From: VRUE01 sp963701265
Lineage (GTDB): Bacteria > Actinomycetota > Thermoleophilia > Solirubrobacterales > 70-9
Length of the DNA stretch: 64,000 bases
Direction of reading: 5' to 3'
Assembly (NCBI GenBank): GCA_963701265.1
Contig: OY969581.1
Coordinates: forward strand, 1,922,001 to 1,986,000
How positions within the stretch are numbered: position 1 is the stretch's first letter; the number at the start of each line of letters is the position of its first letter. Positions 34,322 to 43,082 of this stretch are shown here, in pieces. The notes beneath the pieces are model-generated. The model did no database searches. It saw only the letters and a program-made list of their open reading frames with translations, and was not told the DNA's origin. A program made the translations under genes and the position numbers.

Positions 34322-34726
34322 TCAGCCCAGGTCGGGCGGCTGGGGAAGCTGGTCGGCGGCGCTCAGCGGGTGCAGCTCGCCGTGCTCGAGCGCCTCCGTG
34401 CGCAAGTGCCCGATCGCCTGGTACTCGGCCGATCCGATCATCTCGAGGAAGGCCTGGCCGGTCGGGTATTCGACCAGCAGGACCGAGTCCCAGCGACCCT
34501 CACCGAGCAGTGGCAGCGCCGCCTCACCGAGGAAGACGGCGCGAGCGCCGGCCTTCTCCAGCAGCGGCGCAACCGCTGCGCCGTACTCGGCGTAGCGCTC
34601 CTTGCCGCCGTCGGGCTTGAAGCGCAGCAGGTTGAGCATCGTCACGGGCGCGTCCTCGCCAGCCCGCGCCGCGAACCCCGCAAACCCCTCCTGGTTCAGC
34701 CGCTCCGGTTCGGGGGTCGCGTTCAT
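34322..34726 (-). CDS. DUF1330-family protein
   Basis: A 134-residue soluble protein with the ferredoxin-like (dimeric alpha/beta barrel) pattern of DUF1330: VTMLNLLRFKPDG, YAEYGAAVAPLLEKAGARAVFLG, WDSVLLVEYPTGQAFLEMIGSAEYQAI. Members are small stand-alone proteins of unknown function. ATG 34726 overlaps the NUDIX stop by 4 bp, so the two are translated together. Confidence 0.82.
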   Translation of the reverse strand: MNATPEPERLNQEGFAGFAARAGEDAPVTMLNLLRFKPDGGKERYAEYGAAVAPLLEKAGARAVFLGEAALPLLGEGRWDSVLLVEYPTGQAFLEMIGSAEYQAIGHLRTEALEHGELHPLSAADQLPQPPDLG

Positions 34727-35184
34727 CGCTCCAGCAACCTATCGATGAAAGCGGCCTGGGCGGGGTTGATCTTCCGCCGCGCCTGCTCGGGAGCGAACCA
34801 CTCGGCCCGGTCCACCTCGGGGAACTCGCGCTCGGAGCCCGAGCGCGGCGGCCACTCCATCGCGAAGGTGTTGCTGTTCAGCGTCGCCGGGTCGAATTCA
34901 CCCTCGGCGGCCCAGCCCTGGACGACCTTGCCGCTCTTCAGGCGAACCTCACCGAGCCCGGACAGGTGCGCGGCGGTGAGGCCCAGAGACGAGCCGAGCT
35001 CCTCCTCCAGCTCGCGCAACGCGCAGGCCGGTGACTCCTCCCCCGCCTCGAGTTCGCCCTTGGGAATCGACCAGGCACCCTCGTCCTTCTTCGCCCAGAA
35101 GGGCCCGCCAGGGTGAACCAGGAGCACCTCAAGGGACTCCCCCTCGCCGCGGTACAACAGGATGCCGGCGCTGGTCTTGGCCAC
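34723..35184 (-). CDS. NUDIX hydrolase
   Basis: A 153-residue NUDIX protein. The Nudix box (GELEAGEES..LRELEEELG) provides the metal-binding glutamates of the G-x5-E-x7-RE-x2-EE-x-GU pattern. The N-terminus SAGILLYRG and the segment KKDEGAWSIPKGELE resemble the small bis(5'-nucleosyl)-tetraphosphatase/house-cleaning branch. It probably hydrolyses a nucleoside diphosphate derivative. The downstream DUF1330 gene overlaps it by 4 bp. Confidence 0.9.
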   Translation of the reverse strand: MAKTSAGILLYRGEGESLEVLLVHPGGPFWAKKDEGAWSIPKGELEAGEESPACALRELEEELGSSLGLTAAHLSGLGEVRLKSGKVVQGWAAEGEFDPATLNSNTFAMEWPPRSGSEREFPEVDRAEWFAPEQARRKINPAQAAFIDRLLER

Positions 35185-35211
35185 CGCCGCAGAAGGTAGT
35201 CGACTCGCGCG

Positions 35212-36378
35212 TTAAGCCACGCGCCTCAGCTCGCCGCGCTGAGTGCCCGCGGCCGCGAGGGCGAGGCGTCCTGCCTCGCTGCCGCTTGCCCAGGAGACCT
35301 CGGAGAGCAGGCCGGGGGCGGCGACCATGTCACCGGCGAGGAAGACCCCGTCACCGCGCTCGACGGCGGGACGGTCGCGCCAGCTCTTGCCCGGGTGATC
35401 GAGCGGGCCGGTGCGGCCGTCCATCACCTGGCGGCGGCGCCAGCGCTCGCGTTCGCCCAACCCCGGGAAGGCGGCCTCGAGCAGGCGTTCGAGCCGCAGC
35501 GCCGTCTGCTCGGTGCCCTCGCCCGGGCGCACCGGCATCTGCGCCTGCACCAGCTCCTCGCCCGCCGGCGCCAGCGAGGGGTCGGCGGCGCTGAAGCGCT
35601 CGACCCAACCCGACTCATCGAGGTCGGAGACGATGAAGGGGTCGCCGCGGCGGTGCTCGAGGCCGAGGTCGATGCAGACCGTGTTGCCGCCCGGCCAGCT
35701 CAGCGAGTCATCGCCGAGCAGCTCCCCCGCCCGGCCCAGCTCGGTGGCGACGATCACCGGTGAGTCGGGGAGCGAGTCGACGGCGTGCCCGGTCTCGATC
35801 TCGACCCCGAGCCGGCGGGCGCGAACCGCCAGCGAGTCGATCAGCGAGCTCCAGCCGCCGTGCAGGTAGCGCGCCGTCGGCGGTGGGCTGAGCAGGACGC
35901 GCACCGAGTGCTTCCAGACGAAGGCCGCCGAGAGCTCGCCCGGGTCGTGGTGGAAGGTGTAGACGCCGGCGGCGGCGGAGAGCATCGCCGCGGTGCGCTC
36001 GTCGGAGTGACTGGTGACCCAGCTGCGGAAGTCCTGGTCGACCGGCGCTTCGCGACCGCGCAAACGCAGCACCGCCGGGATCGTCCCCAGCGGCGGGGTG
36101 CGGCGGATCTCGCCCTGCCAGCGGAAGCGGATGCCGGCCAGCGGCGGCCCGGAGTAGTTGGGCAGCAGCTCGCGCTCGGCCAGCCAGGACCAGAACTCGC
36201 CGTCCTTGTAGATGACATGGGGGCCGAGGTTCGCCTTGTAGGGACCGGCCATGCTGCGACCGCGGCCACCGAGCTCCTCGTGCGCCTCGAACAGGCGCAC
36301 CGAAGCGCCGCCTTCGGCCGCTGTGATTGCGGCGGTCAATCCCGCCAGGCCCCCGCCAACGATCTTGATCTCGGTCAT
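35212..36378 (-). CDS. FAD-dependent oxidoreductase (phytoene desaturase/amine oxidase superfamily)
   Basis: A 388-residue flavoprotein. The dinucleotide-binding motif is KIVGGGLAGLTAAITAAEGGASVRLFEA, then EELGGRGRS, a C-terminal GDGVFLAGDMVAAPGLLSEVSWASG (second FAD motif) and YLHGGWSSLIDSLAVRA in the middle. This layout belongs to the carotenoid-desaturase/amine-oxidase group, but the protein is shorter than true CrtI enzymes (about 500 residues), so the substrate is unknown. It is divergent from a MocR-type regulator 45 bp away, which is a likely regulator. Confidence 0.82.
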   Translation of the reverse strand: MTEIKIVGGGLAGLTAAITAAEGGASVRLFEAHEELGGRGRSMAGPYKANLGPHVIYKDGEFWSWLAERELLPNYSGPPLAGIRFRWQGEIRRTPPLGTIPAVLRLRGREAPVDQDFRSWVTSHSDERTAAMLSAAAGVYTFHHDPGELSAAFVWKHSVRVLLSPPPTARYLHGGWSSLIDSLAVRARRLGVEIETGHAVDSLPDSPVIVATELGRAGELLGDDSLSWPGGNTVCIDLGLEHRRGDPFIVSDLDESGWVERFSAADPSLAPAGEELVQAQMPVRPGEGTEQTALRLERLLEAAFPGLGERERWRRRQVMDGRTGPLDHPGKSWRDRPAVERGDGVFLAGDMVAAPGLLSEVSWASGSEAGRLALAAAGTQRGELRRVA

Positions 36379-36397
36379 GGCTCGATCGTACGGAGTG

Positions 36398-36421
36398 ACT
36401 GGCCCGTTATACAGTGCCAGT
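36398..36421. promoter_or_regulatory. Inverted repeat ACTGGC-12-GCCAGT (candidate MocR operator)
   Basis: ACTGGC (36398-36403) and GCCAGT (36416-36421) lie in the 44-bp gap between the divergent flavin oxidoreductase and MocR genes, with a TTATAC box in the spacer. The position over both starts fits an autoregulatory operator. Confidence 0.45.
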
Positions 36422-36422
36422 A

Positions 36423-37829
36423 ATGGTGCGCTCTGGTGGACCAGTTGGCCCAGGCCTCCTGGTCGAGTTGGACCGCGAGAGGGACGTGCCGCTGCACGAG
36501 CAGATCGAGCGCTCGATTCGCGAGGACGTGCGCGCTGGACGCCTTGCCGCCGGCGCGCGGCTGCCGTCGAGCCGCACCCTCGCCGCCGAGCTCGGGGTCT
36601 CGCGTGGAGTGATCAGCGAGGCCTACGGTCAGCTCGCGGCCGAGGGCTACCTCCTGGCCAGCCAGGGAGCCCCTGTGCGGGTCGCGCACACCGTGCGGGC
36701 AGCCGTGCCGCGCGCGCCCTCCCCCTCGCTGCTGCCCAGCTTCACCCACCGCCTCGACCCCGGGCTGCCGGACCTGGCCGGCTTCCCCCGCGACCGCTGG
36801 CTGCGCTCGCTGCGGGCCGCCTGGCGCGAGGCGCCGATCGACGCCGTCGACTACCCCGACCCGCGCGGGGTGCCGGCGCTGCGCGAGACCCTCGCCGAGT
36901 ACCTGGGCCGGGTCCGCGGCGCCGCCGCCGACCCCGAGCAGCTGCTCGTCTGCACCGGCTTCAGCCAAGGCCTCTCGCTGATCGCCCGCTGGCTGCGCAG
37001 CCGCGGCGTCACCAGCGTCGCGCTCGAGGACCCCGGCTGGCACAGCCACCGCCTGATCGTCGAGCAGGCCGGGCTGACGGTGGAGCCGATCCCGGTCGAC
37101 GACGAGGGCCTGCGGGTCGACCTGCTCGAGCTCAGCGATGCGGCGGCGGTCATCGTCACCCCCGCCCACCAGTTCCCCACCGGCTCCGTGCTGAGCAGTG
37201 AGCGGCGAGCGGCGCTGGTCGAGTGGGCGGAGCGCGGCGAGCGGCTGATCGTCGAGGACGACTTCGACGCCGAGCTGCGCTACGACCGCACCCGGGTCGG
37301 TGCGCTGCAGGGGCTGGCGCCCGAGCGCGTCGCCCACATCGGCTCGGCGAGCAAGCGGCTGGTGCCGGGGATGCGCCTGGGCTGGATGCTGACCCCCTCG
37401 TGGCTGGGCTGGCCGCTGATCTCGGTCAAGGCGATCGAGGACCGCGGCTCGGAGGCGATCGGCCAGCTAGCCCTGCACGACTTCATCACCCGCGGTGAGC
37501 TCGACCGCCACCTGCGGCGGATGCGGCTGCACTACCAGCGCCGGCGCGAGGCGCTGTTGGAGTCGCTCGCACTGCACCTGCCCGCGGCCCGCATCGAGGA
37601 GGGCGCGGCGGGCCTCTTCGAGCTGGCGATCCTCCCCGAGGAGATCGACGAGTCTGCCCTGGTCAGCGCCGCCGCCAGCCGCGGGGTCGGCGTCGAGGGC
37701 CTGGCGCTGCACCGCTTCAAGCCGGGTGGCCCACCCGGTCTGGTCCTCGGCTTTGCCGGCCTGCCCGAGCCGGCGATCGAGCAGAGCGCACGCCTGCTCG
37801 GGGCGGCGCTGGCGGAGGTCGAGCCCTAG
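36423..37829 (+). CDS. MocR-type regulator (GntR HTH plus aminotransferase domain)
   Basis: A 468-residue fusion. Residues 1-75 are a GntR winged helix (PLHEQIERSIREDVRAGRLAAGARLPSSRTLAAELGVSRGVISEAYGQL). Residues 110-465 are a fold-type I aminotransferase-like domain with DYPDPRG, EDDFDAELRYDR and the PLP-binding Lys in IGSASKRLVPGMRLGW. MocR proteins use PLP as a ligand to control vitamin B6, GABA or amino-acid genes. ATG 36423 is used rather than GTG 36414, which lies inside the palindrome. The divergent oxidoreductase is its likely target, by position. Confidence 0.92.
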   Translation: MVRSGGPVGPGLLVELDRERDVPLHEQIERSIREDVRAGRLAAGARLPSSRTLAAELGVSRGVISEAYGQLAAEGYLLASQGAPVRVAHTVRAAVPRAPSPSLLPSFTHRLDPGLPDLAGFPRDRWLRSLRAAWREAPIDAVDYPDPRGVPALRETLAEYLGRVRGAAADPEQLLVCTGFSQGLSLIARWLRSRGVTSVALEDPGWHSHRLIVEQAGLTVEPIPVDDEGLRVDLLELSDAAAVIVTPAHQFPTGSVLSSERRAALVEWAERGERLIVEDDFDAELRYDRTRVGALQGLAPERVAHIGSASKRLVPGMRLGWMLTPSWLGWPLISVKAIEDRGSEAIGQLALHDFITRGELDRHLRRMRLHYQRRREALLESLALHLPAARIEEGAAGLFELAILPEEIDESALVSAAASRGVGVEGLALHRFKPGGPPGLVLGFAGLPEPAIEQSARLLGAALAEVEP

Positions 37830-37834
37830 ATCCT

Positions 37835-39256
37835 CTAGGCCGCGGAGGCGGCGGGCGCCCGCCGCTCAGCCCAGGGGCGCGCCGCTTCCAGCTGGGCGCC
37901 GAGGCGGATCAGCCTCGCCTCTTCGAAGGGACCGCCGGTGAGCATCACGCCAACCGGGATGCCGTCGTCGTTCCAGTGCAGCGGCAGCGAGATGCCAGGC
38001 AGGCCGGTGATGTTGCCGAAGGCGCTGAAACAGACCGAGCGGACCGTGTCGAAGACCGGCTGCTCGGGCGCCGCGTGCTGTTCGGTGAGGATCTGCCCGG
38101 TCGGCGGCGGCAGGATCGCCGAGGTCGGCGTCAGCAGCAGGTCGAAGTCCCGGCCCCAGCGGGCGACTTCGCGGCGCGAGAGGCGCTCGAGCTTCTGCAC
38201 GGCGACGACGTACTCGTAGGCGCTGACCTTCTCGCTGGCGGCCTCGTAGGCCTGGCGGTTGTGCGGCTCGACCTTCTCCCAGTCGACGCCGTCGTAGTCG
38301 GCGACGCCGCCGATCGTCATCGTCACGAAGGACGGGGTCAGCTCCTCGGAGATCGTCGCCACCTCGACCTCGACCACCTCGTGGCCGAGCTCCTCGAGCA
38401 GCGCGGCTGCCTCGCGGGCGGCCCGGATGCAGTCCGGATCGGTGGGGACGCCGAGCGGCGCCTCGGCCATCAGGCCGATCCGCAGGGTCTCGACCGGCGC
38501 GCCGGCCTCCTCGGCAAAGGGACGCTGCGGCGCCGGCGCGGTGTACCAGGCGAGCGGATCGGGCTCGGAGGTCACGTCCAGCGAGGCGGCCGCGTCGGCC
38601 ACCGTGCGCGTGATCGCGCCCTCGACCACGGCGCCCATCCAGGTCTGGGCTCGGCGCGGGATCCGCCCGCGGCTGCTCTTCAGCCCGACCAACCCGCAGT
38701 AGGCGGCGGGGATCCGGATCGAGCCGCCGCCGTCGTTGGCGTGGGCGATCGGAAACATCTCGCCGGCAACCGCAGCCGAGGCACCGCCCGAGGAGCCGCC
38801 GGAGGCGCGGCTCGTGTCCCAGGGGTTGAGCGTGTTGCCGTAGCGCGAGTTCTCGGCCACGGTGAGCGGGCCGAACTCGGGCGTGTTGGTGCGGGCGCAG
38901 AGGACGAAGCCGGCGCGCTGCAGGGCCTCGACCACGAGCTCGCTCTCCTCGCTGGGATCCTCGGAGGCGCCGTTGGAGCCGTAAGTCACCGGCCAGCCGG
39001 CCACCGCGGTCAGGTCCTTGATCGGGATCGGCACGCCGAGGAAGGGCGCCTCCTCCCCGCTCGCGATCCGCGCGTCGGCGTCGCGGGCGGCGGCCCGCGC
39101 CGACTCGTCGTCGCGCCAGACCACCGCGTTCAGCTCGGGGTTGCGCGCGTCGACGGCGGCAAGGCAGGCGTCGAGCAGCTCCACGGCCGAGAGCTCGCGC
39201 GCCCGCAGGGCGGCGGCCAGCTCGACTGCGGACGAAGACGGCCCGAGGCTCCCCAT
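37835..39256 (-). CDS. Amidase (amidase-signature family)
   Basis: A 473-residue enzyme with the Ser-cisSer-Lys triad of amidase-signature hydrolases: Lys in GVPIPIKDLTAV, the Gly/Ser-rich signature ASGGSSGGASAAVA and the Ser nucleophile in NDGGGSIRIPAAYCG. A complete C-terminal half ends with NITGLPGISLPLHWNDDGIPVGV. The family includes 6-aminohexanoate-cyclic-dimer hydrolases, fatty amide hydrolases and GatA; lacking gatB/gatC neighbours it is a general amidase. ATG 39256. It is convergent with the MocR gene (5-bp gap). Confidence 0.92.
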   Translation of the reverse strand: MGSLGPSSSAVELAAALRARELSAVELLDACLAAVDARNPELNAVVWRDDESARAAARDADARIASGEEAPFLGVPIPIKDLTAVAGWPVTYGSNGASEDPSEESELVVEALQRAGFVLCARTNTPEFGPLTVAENSRYGNTLNPWDTSRASGGSSGGASAAVAGEMFPIAHANDGGGSIRIPAAYCGLVGLKSSRGRIPRRAQTWMGAVVEGAITRTVADAAASLDVTSEPDPLAWYTAPAPQRPFAEEAGAPVETLRIGLMAEAPLGVPTDPDCIRAAREAAALLEELGHEVVEVEVATISEELTPSFVTMTIGGVADYDGVDWEKVEPHNRQAYEAASEKVSAYEYVVAVQKLERLSRREVARWGRDFDLLLTPTSAILPPPTGQILTEQHAAPEQPVFDTVRSVCFSAFGNITGLPGISLPLHWNDDGIPVGVMLTGGPFEEARLIRLGAQLEAARPWAERRAPAASAA

Positions 39257-39274
39257 GGCGGAGATCGTAGTCCC

Positions 39275-39681
39275 CTACGCGCTCTCGGCGCTCGCCTCGA
39301 GCGACTGCTTGACGGTCTCGATCCCCCGCTCCATCAGTTCGCCCGTGATCTCGGCCATCTCGTTCGGCAGCACGTCGGCGATCCAGACAAAGCGAGCGGT
39401 GCCGTCCTCGTTGGCGAGGACCTGGGCGGCGCCGTTGTGATGGGCGTAGGGCCCGTCGACGATCGACCAGACCAGCCGGCGCTCGTCCTCATGCTAGCGA
39501 TCAGCCGCTCGCGGGCGACGGCGCCGTTAAAGAAGGTGACGAGGCGATCCTCGCCGTCGAGCTCGGTCGCCACGACGAAGCCGGGGACGAGGCGCTCGTG
39601 GGGCGCGCCCCAGTCGGCCAAAACCGCCCAAGCCTCCTCGGGACTTACCTCGATCGTGCGTTCCTTGCGAATCGATGCCAC
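39275..39681 (-). pseudogene. SRPBCC family protein, one-base frameshift
   Basis: GTG 39681 follows AAGGAGACGCAA and opens ASIRKERTIEVSPEEAWAVLADWGAPHERLVPGF, a polyketide-cyclase/START pattern. At 39490-39495 (GCTAGCATGAGG) one base is missing; with GCTAGCGATGAGG the protein reads on as DEDERRLVWSIVDG.. to IETVKQSLEASAESA and TAG 39277-39275. The repaired length is 135 residues, normal for the family. Both halves are well conserved in pattern, so a sequence error is likely. Ligand unknown. Confidence 0.75.
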
Positions 39682-39756
39682 TTGCGTCTCCTTGTCTTGG
39701 CTCGGCCAGTCCGCGCTGACTGACATCTCGGCATCCAGCCTAAACTCGGCCTGCCC

Positions 39757-40638
39757 ATGACCACCGCGTCGATCCTCTCCACCTTCTGGGGCAACCTCGA
39801 AGAGAACCACGAGCAAGGGGTCTTCCTCGTCCTCGTCGGCTTCATCGGCTCCTTCGCCTTCATCCGCATGAGCACGCGGATCATCCGCAGCGAACGCGTC
39901 TCCTGGTGGCCGGGCAGCGTCGAAAGCGAGAGCGGCGTCCACGTCCACCACCTGGTCTTCGGGATCGTGACGATGATGATCGCCGGCACCCTCGCCTTCG
40001 CCGCTGACGGCCGCACCCCCTACACCGAGATCTGTGCCCTCGCCTTCGGGGTCGGCGTCGGTCTGACGATCGACGAGTTCGCCCTCTGGGTCCACCTCGA
40101 GGACGTCTACTGGGCGAAGGAGGGGCGCAGCTCGATCGACGCGACCGTGATCGCGGCGGCCGCGATGCTGCTGGTCGTGCTCGGCGCCAACCCGCTGACG
40201 ATCGATGCCGGCTCCCCCGCGGTGGTGATCTCGAGCATCCTCGCCACCTTGCTCGTCTTCGTCATGGTCGCCTTCTGCTTCCTCAAGGGGCGGATCCTGC
40301 ATGGCGTCGTCGGCTTCTTCGTCTTCCCGGTCGCGATCTACGGGGCCAGCCGCATCGGCAAGCCGAACTCGAGCTGGGCGCGGCGACGATACGGCGAGCG
40401 GCGGCCGCATAAACAGGCCAAGGCCGAAGATCGCTTCCGGCCCGACCGCCGCACCGAGCGCTTCAAGGAAGCCTTCCGCGACATCGTCGGCGGCAAGCCA
40501 AGCGAGGGTCTCTCCGCGGTCGGCGACGAGGCCGTCGCCGCCACCCGCGAGGCCGGGATCGAAATGCGCGAAGGAGCGGAACGGCTGGCCCACGCGGCCG
40601 ATCCGACCCGGCGGCGCGAGGACGACAAAGGCGACTAG
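39757..40638 (+). CDS. Polytopic membrane protein with His/Glu-rich motif
   Basis: A 293-residue protein with six hydrophobic segments (residues 20-220) and a charged, Arg/Glu-rich cytoplasmic tail. Conserved-looking polar motifs sit at membrane edges: GVHVHHLVFGIVTMM (three His), GLTIDEFALWVHLEDVYW (Asp, Glu, His) and DGRTPYTEI. Such a His/Asp/Glu set in a membrane protein could bind metal, but no family function is known to me. A similar integral membrane protein is common in actinobacteria. ATG 39757. Confidence 0.75.
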   Translation: MTTASILSTFWGNLEENHEQGVFLVLVGFIGSFAFIRMSTRIIRSERVSWWPGSVESESGVHVHHLVFGIVTMMIAGTLAFAADGRTPYTEICALAFGVGVGLTIDEFALWVHLEDVYWAKEGRSSIDATVIAAAAMLLVVLGANPLTIDAGSPAVVISSILATLLVFVMVAFCFLKGRILHGVVGFFVFPVAIYGASRIGKPNSSWARRRYGERRPHKQAKAEDRFRPDRRTERFKEAFRDIVGGKPSEGLSAVGDEAVAATREAGIEMREGAERLAHAADPTRRREDDKGD

Positions 40639-41147
40639 GTCGAGGCGTTTGGGGTGAGCTGGACGATCGGGATGACCCGGTTCGCCTCCGCCGCTTCGTC
40701 CCGGTAGACGGCGTAGGGCGCGAAGACGCGGTCGGCAAGCGCCCAGAGCCGCTCGCGCTCGGCCGCGCCGCTGACCACCGTCGCCCGCATCGGGATGCCG
40801 CCGAAGGTGACGTCGGGGTTGGCGACGAGATTGTGGAACCAGGCCGGGTGGTTGGGCAGGCCGAGTTTCGAGGCGACGATTGTGACCCGCTCGCCGTCGT
40901 GGAAGTAGATGACGACGTTGCGCCGCAGCTACCCGCTCCTGGCGCCGCGGGTTTCCAGCAGCGCGGTCGGGATCATGAGGTTGAATCCCAGCCGGCCGCG
41001 GGTCGCGCGCATCAAGAGGGGATCGAGCTTCCAGACGACGTGGATCGAGAGGAAGCGCCCCAGGCGCGTGGTCGCGAACGCCGCATAGACGCGGCTGAAC
41101 CAGCCGGGAAGCCGGTCAGGGTCGACGTGCTTGAGCTGAGCGGACAC
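40635..41147 (-). pseudogene. Deazaflavin (F420)-dependent nitroreductase family, in-frame TAG
   Basis: GTG 41147 follows GGAG and opens SAQLKHVDPDRLPGWFSRVYAAF. The protein runs to ALLETRGARSG, where TAG (40931-40929) interrupts it. It then resumes in the same frame as LRRNVVIYFHDGERVTIVASKLG..NHPAWFHNLVANPDV and ends at TAG 40637-40635. The second part is the diagnostic half of the Ddn family (split beta-barrel, F420-dependent). One C-to-T change (CAG to TAG) explains the stop. It overlaps the glycosyltransferase by 32 bp as the third gene of the TetR operon, and its stop overlaps that of the convergent membrane protein. Confidence 0.8.
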
Positions 41148-42384
41148 CTGGATCTCCAGCCGTGACGGTAGTCGAGCTGAGCAAAGACTCGATCGCATCC
41201 GCGGCGGCAGAGCTGCCCCCGGTGGCCTCGTAGCCTGCCTTAACCCGAGCCGCACCCGGAGCACAGACGCGGGCCGCCTCCGCAGCCACGGCAAGGCGAG
41301 CCGGCGACAGCCGTCGCCGCGACAGCTTCGTTCCCGCTCCCGCCTCGAGCACGTGGGCGGCGACGTCAAGCTGATCGCGCGCCCAAGGCACCAGGCAAAC
41401 CGGAACGCCGTGCGAGAGGGCCTTCTGGGTGATTCCCATCCCGCCGTGACAGACGACGACCGCGGCTCGCTCGAGCAGCTGACCGTGCGGCAGGAAGCGC
41501 TCGACAACCGCGCCGTCACCGGCGGGCAGCGTCGCGGGGTCGACGCCAGCGGTGGTCGCGACGATGCGCCAGCGCTCACGCATGCCCTCGAGGGCGGCGG
41601 CCGCGATCGCCCCATCGTCCTGGAACTCCGAGGAGCAGGTCACCAGTGCCAGCGGTCTCTCGTCCTCGGGGATCGCGACCGGCAGGCGCGCCGGCGGGTC
41701 CCAGCTCCCCGCGCCAACCATGAGCACGCCCGGCGGCACCGGCCGGGAATACTCGAAAGGCCGCGCGGTGAAGTAGAGCGTCAACTCGGCCCGGTGTCGT
41801 GCCTCCGCAATCGAGTCGCATGGCGGCAGTCCCGCCGCAAGCCGGCCCGCATTGACGGTGGGCAACCGGACCTTGACGTCGAATCGCGCTCCGAGGCGGG
41901 CGAGGGTCGCGTCGCGGAGGCGGCCGGGCAAGCCCGACTTCGGCCGCAGCCCAAACCCGAACGGAGGAATGCCGGGCGCCGGGTCTTCGAGCAGGAAGGG
42001 CCTTGACTCAGCCCATCGCAACCGCAGCCGCTCGGCCGCGGCCTTGGCCCCATAAGTCGTCGTATCGATCAGCGCGACGTCGGGAGAGACGGCGGCTACG
42101 GCGGCCTCGAAATCGCCCACCTCCTCCGCCGCGCGTTGCGCCCAGACCGCGAACGCCCTTTCTCCGGCGGCAACCTGGGACTTCGCACCGTGGTCATCCA
42201 TCTCGATCGCCTCGATCCGAGGGTCAATCGGCTCGCACTTCAGTCCGGCCTCGCGCACCCCCTCGACCCCGGCGGCAAGGGTTCGGACGTGAACGTCGGC
42301 GCCGCGCTTGCTCAGCTCGAGCAACGGCCCCATCATCGGATTGAGGTGGCCGCGCGCGGGCGAGGTGTAAGCCAGCACCTTCAC
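41116..42384 (-). CDS. Glycosyltransferase of the MGT/UGT-like GT1 family
   Basis: A 422-residue GT-B fold enzyme: N-terminal VLAYTSPARGHLNPMMGPLLELSKRGADVHV, a middle linker and a C-terminal nucleotide-sugar half with LVTCSSEFQDD, VVERFLPHGQLLERAAVVVCHGGMGITQKALSHGVPVCLVPWARDQ. The last stretch carries the His-Gly-Gly-x-Gly and D-Q residues that bind UDP- or dTDP-sugars. It resembles macrolide glycosyltransferases, so it may inactivate or decorate a small molecule. GTG 42384 overlaps the TetR stop (GTGA), placing it second in a TetR-GT-nitroreductase operon that is probably drug- or metabolite-inducible. Confidence 0.88.
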   Translation of the reverse strand: MKVLAYTSPARGHLNPMMGPLLELSKRGADVHVRTLAAGVEGVREAGLKCEPIDPRIEAIEMDDHGAKSQVAAGERAFAVWAQRAAEEVGDFEAAVAAVSPDVALIDTTTYGAKAAAERLRLRWAESRPFLLEDPAPGIPPFGFGLRPKSGLPGRLRDATLARLGARFDVKVRLPTVNAGRLAAGLPPCDSIAEARHRAELTLYFTARPFEYSRPVPPGVLMVGAGSWDPPARLPVAIPEDERPLALVTCSSEFQDDGAIAAAALEGMRERWRIVATTAGVDPATLPAGDGAVVERFLPHGQLLERAAVVVCHGGMGITQKALSHGVPVCLVPWARDQLDVAAHVLEAGAGTKLSRRRLSPARLAVAAEAARVCAPGAARVKAGYEATGGSSAAADAIESLLSSTTVTAGDPGVRSAQARRP

Positions 42385-42968
42385 GGCGTCCCCTTCCGAA
42401 CGTGGTCGACCAGGTCCAGCATCGCCGCCTCGGTGGCTTTCTTGCCGAGGCGGCCGCGGCGGCGGAGCAGCTGCCAGACGTAGACGTCGGTAATGCCGGC
42501 GAGGACCGCCTTGCGCTGGCGCCGGTCCCCACTGCCCAGTCGCTCGAGGTCCTCGGCGAAGACCGCGTCGACCCACTCAGCGTGAAGCCTCTGCCCACTC
42601 TCAACCACACGGCGGACCAGTGGGTAGCTCTCGGCCGCGCCGAGCCAGCGGATCACTTCGTCACCGGTCTCCTCGTAGTGAGCAACCAGCCTGCGGATCG
42701 CCGCCGGGACACCTCCATCGCCCACCTCGCGCGACCGAACCACGGCGGCCTCCGCGTCGGCGATCGCCGCTGTGAACAGCCCCTCGCGAGAGCCGAAGTG
42801 GCGCAGGATCGAGCGACTACTGCAGGCCGCCCGCTCGGCGATTCGCTCGAGCGGAAGCTCGCTCAGGTTCTCCTCCCGGAAAAGGGACTGGGTCGCGTCC
42901 AAGATCGCCCGCCGCCGGCGCTCGGTCGCCTCGGCGCGATTGGTTTGCGTATAAGTGCGGGTTGTCAT
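42381..42968 (-). CDS. TetR-family transcriptional regulator
   Basis: A 195-residue repressor: the N-terminal HTH (RRRRAILDATQSLFREENLSELPLERIAERAACSSRSILRHFGSREGLF) and an all-helical ligand domain. It heads a three-gene operon with a glycosyltransferase and an F420-type nitroreductase, overlapping the former by 4 bp. A perfect 10-bp inverted repeat covers its own start codon, so autorepression is likely, and the divergent substrate-binding-protein gene may also be touched. The inducer is unknown. Confidence 0.9.
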   Translation of the reverse strand: MTTRTYTQTNRAEATERRRRAILDATQSLFREENLSELPLERIAERAACSSRSILRHFGSREGLFTAAIADAEAAVVRSREVGDGGVPAAIRRLVAHYEETGDEVIRWLGAAESYPLVRRVVESGQRLHAEWVDAVFAEDLERLGSGDRRQRKAVLAGITDVYVWQLLRRRGRLGKKATEAAMLDLVDHVRKGTP

Positions 42969-42995
42969 TTCGTGTCACGGTAGCAGACACGAAAT
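42967..42995. promoter_or_regulatory. TetR operator: perfect 10-bp palindrome
   Basis: ATTTCGTGTC (42967-42976), a 9-nt spacer, GACACGAAAT (42986-42995). It overlaps the ATG of the TetR gene and is the only strong palindrome in the 114-bp gap to the next gene. Confidence 0.75.
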
Positions 42996-43082
42996 TAGCC
43001 ACGCAGGTGGGGCCAAGCCAGCCGGGGGGCCGGCTAGGGTCGCCCCCCACCTTCTTCCCGCTCTCGAGAGGAGCTGCCAGTC

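Noticed and set aside
37976..39760. 594-aa plus-strand open frame over the amidase
   Set aside because: Low-complexity Gly/Arg/Asp composition with no domain. The antisense amidase has full catalytic motifs; high GC produces such frames.
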